Positions 60,407-64,000 of a DNA stretch of 64,000 nucleotides are shown here, in pieces (within the stretch, counting starts at the first letter, position 1; each line of letters begins with the position of its first letter). The stretch comes from Leifsonia poae (GTDB lineage Bacteria; Actinomycetota; Actinomycetes; Actinomycetales; Microbacteriaceae). The stretch is taken from assembly GCF_027921845.1 (NCBI RefSeq), contig NZ_BSEN01000013.1, positions 111,182 through 175,181 on the forward strand, given 5' to 3'. Below the pieces are notes generated by a model. The model saw nothing but the letters and a program-made list of their open reading frames with translations, made no database searches and had not been told where the DNA came from. The position numbers were made by a program, and so were the translations under genes.

Positions 60407-62059
60407 ATGCCTGTAACGACGACGTATCCGGGCGTCTATGTCAGCGAGATTCCGAGTGGCGTCCGCACGATCACCGGAGTCGCAACCTCCATCACCGCGT
60501 TCATCGGGCGCACCCTGCGCGGCCCGACCGACGAACCGATCTCCATCAGCAGCTACGCCGACTTCGAGCGGCGCTTCGGCGGGCTCTGGGCCGAGAGCTC
60601 CCTCGGGTACGCCGTGCGCGACTTCTACCGCAACGGCGGGAGTCAGGCGGTCATCGTGCGGCTCTTCGGGGTCGCGCCGCCGCCGCCTCCCGCCGACCCG
60701 AACGCTCCGCCGGCACCGCCGCCCGTCGCACCGCACGCGTCGCTGATCGTATCCGGCATCACCCTCGAGGCCCAGGACCCGGGCTCGTGGGGCAACCAGC
60801 TGCGCGCCCGGATCGACTGGAACGTGCGGCCGGCGCCGGGAACGAGCACTCCCGATCCCGATCTGTTCAACCTCGCGGTGCGCGACGGCCAGACCGGCCA
60901 GGTCGAGCTGATCCGCAACGTCTCGGCGAAGGAGGGCCATCCGCGTCACGTGACGAAGGTGCTGCTCAACGAGTCGCGGCTGGTGCAGACCAAGGGCGCC
61001 GTGCCGACGGGCCGCCCGGGCAAGCAGCCGGAGCTCGTCACCGGTCAGACCGACATCTGGTCGGACACGAAGACCGATGGCACGAAGGTCGATCCGCCGT
61101 CGAGCATCGCCGTCGCCGCCGACGGGCCGAACAAGGGCACGGTCGACGACGGCGTCGACCTGGGGTCGGCCGACTTCATCGGTCCGAACATGCAGACGAA
61201 CAAGAGGGGTCTGTACGCGCTCGAGAAGGCCGACCTGTTCAACATCCTGTGCATCCCGCCCTACCTGGACGACGATGTCGAGGCCGACCTGATCGCGGAG
61301 GCGGCCGTCTACTGCGAGCAGCGACGCTCCATGATCCTGATCGACCCGCGGACGACCTGGGTCGACAAAGACACGGCCAAGAACGGGATCCCCGGACTCG
61401 GAACGCTGAGTAAGAACGCGGCGGTGTTCTTCCCCCGCCTTCGCCAGCCGGACCCGATGCGCGAGAACCAGGTGGGCGACTTCGTCCCTTGCGGGGCGGT
61501 GGCCGGGATCTTCGCGAGGACCGACACCAACCGCGGCGTCTGGAAGGCGCCGGCCGGGCTGGATGCGACCCTCGTGGGCGTGCCCGAGCTGGCGGTGCCG
61601 CTCACCGACGGCGAGATCGGAGAGCTGAACCCGCGCGGCATCAACGCGCTGCGCAGCCTTCCGGCCGCCGGGCGTGTGGTGTGGGGTGCGCGCACCCTCC
61701 AGGGCAACGACCAGCTCGCCTCGGAGTGGAAGTACATCCCGGTGCGGCGCACGGCGCTCTACATCGAGGAGAGCCTCTACCGCGGCACGCAGTGGGTCGT
61801 GTTCGAACCCAACGACGAGCCGCTCTGGTCGCAGATCCGCCTGAACCTCGGCGCCTTCATGCAGAACCTGTTCCGGCAGGGGGCGTTCCAGGGCAAGACC
61901 CCGGCGGATGCGTACTTCGTCAAGTGCGACAAGGAGACCACCACCCAGAACGACATCGATCTGGGCATCGTCAACATCGTCGTCGGGTTCGCGCCGCTCA
62001 AACCCGCCGAGTTCGTGATCCTGCAGATCCAGCAGATCGCCGGACAGATCCAAGCCTAG
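60407..62059 (+). CDS. Contractile tail sheath protein (eCIS)
   Basis: 550 residues. N-terminal sheath signature TYPGVYVSEIPSGVRTITGV, ITAFIGRTLRGP, and a C-terminal domain with GINALRSLPAAGRVVWGART and YIPVRRTALYIEESLYRG, the phage tail sheath family. A Pro-rich loop (VAPPPPPADPNAPPAPPP) at residues 89-109 inserts into a surface domain. This forms the contractile sheath of an extracellular contractile injection system, like Afp/PVC sheaths. Start ATG at 60407, GAGG upstream. First structural gene. Confidence 0.92.
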   Translation: MPVTTTYPGVYVSEIPSGVRTITGVATSITAFIGRTLRGPTDEPISISSYADFERRFGGLWAESSLGYAVRDFYRNGGSQAVIVRLFGVAPPPPPADPNAPPAPPPVAPHASLIVSGITLEAQDPGSWGNQLRARIDWNVRPAPGTSTPDPDLFNLAVRDGQTGQVELIRNVSAKEGHPRHVTKVLLNESRLVQTKGAVPTGRPGKQPELVTGQTDIWSDTKTDGTKVDPPSSIAVAADGPNKGTVDDGVDLGSADFIGPNMQTNKRGLYALEKADLFNILCIPPYLDDDVEADLIAEAAVYCEQRRSMILIDPRTTWVDKDTAKNGIPGLGTLSKNAAVFFPRLRQPDPMRENQVGDFVPCGAVAGIFARTDTNRGVWKAPAGLDATLVGVPELAVPLTDGEIGELNPRGINALRSLPAAGRVVWGARTLQGNDQLASEWKYIPVRRTALYIEESLYRGTQWVVFEPNDEPLWSQIRLNLGAFMQNLFRQGAFQGKTPADAYFVKCDKETTTQNDIDLGIVNIVVGFAPLKPAEFVILQIQQIAGQIQA

Positions 62060-62066
62060 GAGCGTC

Positions 62067-62594
62067 ATGACTCAGTTCAGCGTGAATGCCCAGCGCTTCG
62101 ACCCGTACAAGAACTTCAAGTTCCGTGTGAAGTGGGACGGGCGCTACGTGGCCGGCGTCAGCAAGGTGGGCGCCCTCAAACGCACCACCGAGGTCGTCAA
62201 GCACCGGGATGGCGGCGATCCGTCGTCCAGTCGCAAGTCGCCGGGTCGCACCGAGTTCGAGGCGATCTCGATCGAGCGCGGCGTCACCCACGACAAGGAG
62301 TTCGAGCAGTGGGCGAACAAGGTCTGGAACTTCGGGTCCGGGCTGGGCGCCGAGACCTCGCTCAAGGACTTCCGCAAGGACATCATCGTCGAGGTCTACA
62401 ACGAGGCGGGCCAGCTCGCCATCGGCTACAAGATCTTCCGATGCTGGGTGTCCGAGTTCCAGGCGCTGCCCGACCTCGATGCCAACGCGAACGCCGTCGC
62501 GATCCAGCACATCAAGCTGGAGAACGAGGGCTGGGAGCGCGACTACGACATCGTCGAACCGACCGAGCCGAGTTTCACCGAACCTGCCGGGTGA
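62067..62594 (+). CDS. Tail tube protein (eCIS, Afp1/gp19-like)
   Basis: 175 residues. Family text: FRVKWDGRYVAGVSKVGALK at residues 20-40, FEAISIERGVTHDKEFEQW and CWVSEFQALPDLDANANAVA, typical of the T4 gp19/Afp1 tube family. Hexamers stack into the inner tube through which cargo is delivered. 7 bases after the sheath stop, with GGAG upstream, hence the same operon. Confidence 0.92.
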   Translation: MTQFSVNAQRFDPYKNFKFRVKWDGRYVAGVSKVGALKRTTEVVKHRDGGDPSSSRKSPGRTEFEAISIERGVTHDKEFEQWANKVWNFGSGLGAETSLKDFRKDIIVEVYNEAGQLAIGYKIFRCWVSEFQALPDLDANANAVAIQHIKLENEGWERDYDIVEPTEPSFTEPAG

Positions 62595-62600
62595 TGCGCA

Positions 62601-63335
62601 GTGCCGGGTCGCGACGCCGCTTCCCTCGTCGGCGTGTGGGAACGGGGGATCGACCAGCCGCCGGTCTGGCGCGCACTGCTCCTCCTCGACTCCGCGACCG
62701 ATCCGGCGACGGCGACACCGGATGACGACCCCGCCGCGCTGGCGATCGGAGTTCGGGACGCCCGGCTGCTTGCATTACGAGCGGACCTGTTCGGTCCGGT
62801 GATCGAGGCCGTCGCGCGCTGCCCGGAGTGCGGGCAGGACGTCGAATTCGAGCTGTCCGGCTCCGATCTCGAGGTAGAGCCCTCCCCGGATACCGGGGCG
62901 CTGCGGGTCGAAGGCACCACCGTCACGGTGCGGCCGGTGACCAGCGCCGACATCCTGGCCGTGGCGCAGCTGCCGATCGAGGAGGCGAGCAGGGCGCTCG
63001 CCGGACGGTGCGTCGTTGACGCGCGGGCCGCCGACGGCTCGGTGGCGCGGCCGGAAACGCTGAGCGAGACGGCCGTCTCGCGAGTGTCGGAGGAGCTGGC
63101 GCGGCTGGATCCCGGGGCCAGGATCGATCTCGCGCTCGCCTGCCCGGAGTGCGGCTCCGACTGGGTCGCACCGTTCGACGTCGTCGGCTTCCTCTGGAAG
63201 GAGCTCGACTCCTGGGCGCGGCGAACGCTCGCCGACGTGCACACGCTGGCCCGCTCGTACGGGTGGGCGGAGCGGGACATCCTGGCTCTGCATCCGCAGC
63301 GGCGCCGGCACTACCTCGAGCTGGTGCGCGCATGA
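62601..63335 (+). CDS. T4-gp51-like baseplate-assembly protein (eCIS), two CPECG motifs
   Basis: 244 residues. WERGIDQPPVWRALLLL at the N-terminus and two zinc-ribbon-like CPECG motifs (Cys74/Cys77 and Cys181/Cys184), which probably bind one zinc. The C-terminal helix ends with RSYGWAERDILALHPQRRR and HYLELV, the phrase I associate with the eCIS 'T4 base plate protein' family. GTG start 6 bases after the tube stop; overlaps the next gene by 4 bases. Role by family is baseplate assembly. Confidence 0.8.
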   Translation: MPGRDAASLVGVWERGIDQPPVWRALLLLDSATDPATATPDDDPAALAIGVRDARLLALRADLFGPVIEAVARCPECGQDVEFELSGSDLEVEPSPDTGALRVEGTTVTVRPVTSADILAVAQLPIEEASRALAGRCVVDARAADGSVARPETLSETAVSRVSEELARLDPGARIDLALACPECGSDWVAPFDVVGFLWKELDSWARRTLADVHTLARSYGWAERDILALHPQRRRHYLELVRA

Positions 63336-64000
63336 GCGACTTCCTCAGCTCACTGATCCGCCGGGAACAGGGCCTTCCGGCGGCCACCGGCGTCGGGCCG
63401 CGCCTTCCCGCCCTCTTCGAGGACGCGCCGCGCGAGCAGGTCATCGAGGTGCAGGAGAGCGCCGTCATCGTGGCTGCGCGGGAACCGGAGGGCGCGGCAG
63501 AGCCGGCTTCGCGAACCGCCCCCGCTCCGGTTTCCGCGCGTCCGAGAGTGCCGGACGCCCCGATCGCGCCGGCCACGTCCAGCGGGCGGCCGGCGGTCGG
63601 TCTCGAACCACCTGCGGCGCGGATGACCGCTGCACCCGAGCCGTCGCGACCGCGTGCTTCGGAGCCGTCCCCCACCGAAGCCGACGCGTCGCTCCGCCGG
63701 GAGACGCGGCATGCGCCGTCGCCCGCCGCGACGAGGTCGGACAGCGACCGTGCAGAGCCCCACCTCGTCGTCGTCGAGCACGTCACGCCGCGACCGCCCA
63801 CCGCGCCCGCAGCCACGTCTCCGTCGCCGACACCCGTTGACGAGACGCGTCGGGTCGTTCCGGATGCGGTGAGTCCCCGACTCGAGGCCGTGCCCGAACG
63901 CGAGCCGGTGGTCGAGCCTGAGCCGGCCCCGGTGATCCGGGTGACGATCGGACGCGTCGAAGTCCGCGCCGTCCCGGCCGCGCCGGTCGCCGCGCCCCGG
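63332..64000 (+). CDS. eCIS-associated disordered protein, cut by window end
   Basis: The ATG at 63332 overlaps the previous stop (ATGA) and the frame stays open to the last base, so the gene is partial at its 3' end (at least 223 residues). It begins MSDFLSSLIRREQGLPA, then runs through a Pro/Ala/Glu/Arg-rich disordered region. Near the edge it reads VIRVTIGRVEVRAVPAAP, a motif I associate with the C-terminal end of small eCIS cluster proteins found before the DUF4255/cap genes. Function not established. Confidence 0.75.
   Translation, partial: MSDFLSSLIRREQGLPAATGVGPRLPALFEDAPREQVIEVQESAVIVAAREPEGAAEPASRTAPAPVSARPRVPDAPIAPATSSGRPAVGLEPPAARMTAAPEPSRPRASEPSPTEADASLRRETRHAPSPAATRSDSDRAEPHLVVVEHVTPRPPTAPAATSPSPTPVDETRRVVPDAVSPRLEAVPEREPVVEPEPAPVIRVTIGRVEVRAVPAAPVAAPR

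Noticed and set aside
60407-64000. Reading the sheath and tube genes as a prophage
   Set aside because: No capsid, integrase or lysis genes are visible, and the two-CPECG and IRVTIGRVEVRA proteins are eCIS-type. Final proof needs sequence beyond the window.

Overview
This is a high-GC (roughly 70% by eye), gene-dense actinobacterial chromosome segment. Frequent ggatgc/gcatcc words, lipoprotein-dependent sugar importers without local ATPases, ApbE/FMN and PiT-type genes suggest Microbacteriaceae, perhaps Microbacterium (inference from style, not from a marker gene). I see no rRNA, tRNA, CRISPR array, transposase or integrase, and no gene-free stretch longer than about 300 bases.

Left part (1-9.6 kb): a DEAD-box RNA helicase with a small conserved partner, a two-repeat peptidoglycan-binding protein, a TetR regulator, and a sugar operon (binding lipoprotein, two permeases, MDR dehydrogenase, TIM-barrel isomerase/epimerase, ThuA-like protein) behind a good TTGACA promoter.

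9.5-25.6 kb: an L-fucose locus. It has two GH29 alpha-L-fucosidases, a second ABC importer, an aldo/keto reductase fitting L-fucose dehydrogenase, an amidohydrolase fitting fuconolactonase, L-fuconate dehydratase (active-site residues at the positions I recall for the Xanthomonas enzyme), an SDR, a fumarylacetoacetase-family hydrolase and a DUF718 mutarotase. Together they make the non-phosphorylative route from L-fucose to pyruvate and lactate. A GntR/FCD regulator sits in the middle. A 17-bp palindrome (MCTATWKSCWATAGSAT) recurs in three of the four control regions and a split version lies in the fourth, in each case on or next to a plausible promoter.

25.6-42 kb: old yellow enzyme, NAD(P)-binding oxidoreductase, a 54-residue membrane peptide, a DHA2 transporter, a GH15/DUF2252 operon, a DUF4062-NTPase-TPR STAND protein, a MoxR ATPase with a VWA partner, and a nitronate monooxygenase-like protein.

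42-58.5 kb: a DUF4157 (eCIS core domain) protein with an HNH-like C-terminus, a PiT phosphate transporter, a ParA/MinD-like ATPase, a ferric-reductase-like / FMN-binding / ApbE flavin electron-transfer operon, diacylglycerol kinase, a DHA2 exporter with TetR, a RimK-type ligase fused to a TrkA-C domain with a divergent zinc-protease partner, and a flavin monooxygenase with TetR.

58.5-64 kb: the start of an extracellular contractile injection system (eCIS). A lipase-like protein, tail sheath, tail tube, a two-CPECG baseplate-type protein and a disordered eCIS-type protein cut by the window edge run left to right. The DUF4157 protein about 15 kb upstream is the best cargo/effector candidate. 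The eCIS plus its candidate effectors is the most interesting content; the fucose regulon is the best supported regulatory finding.
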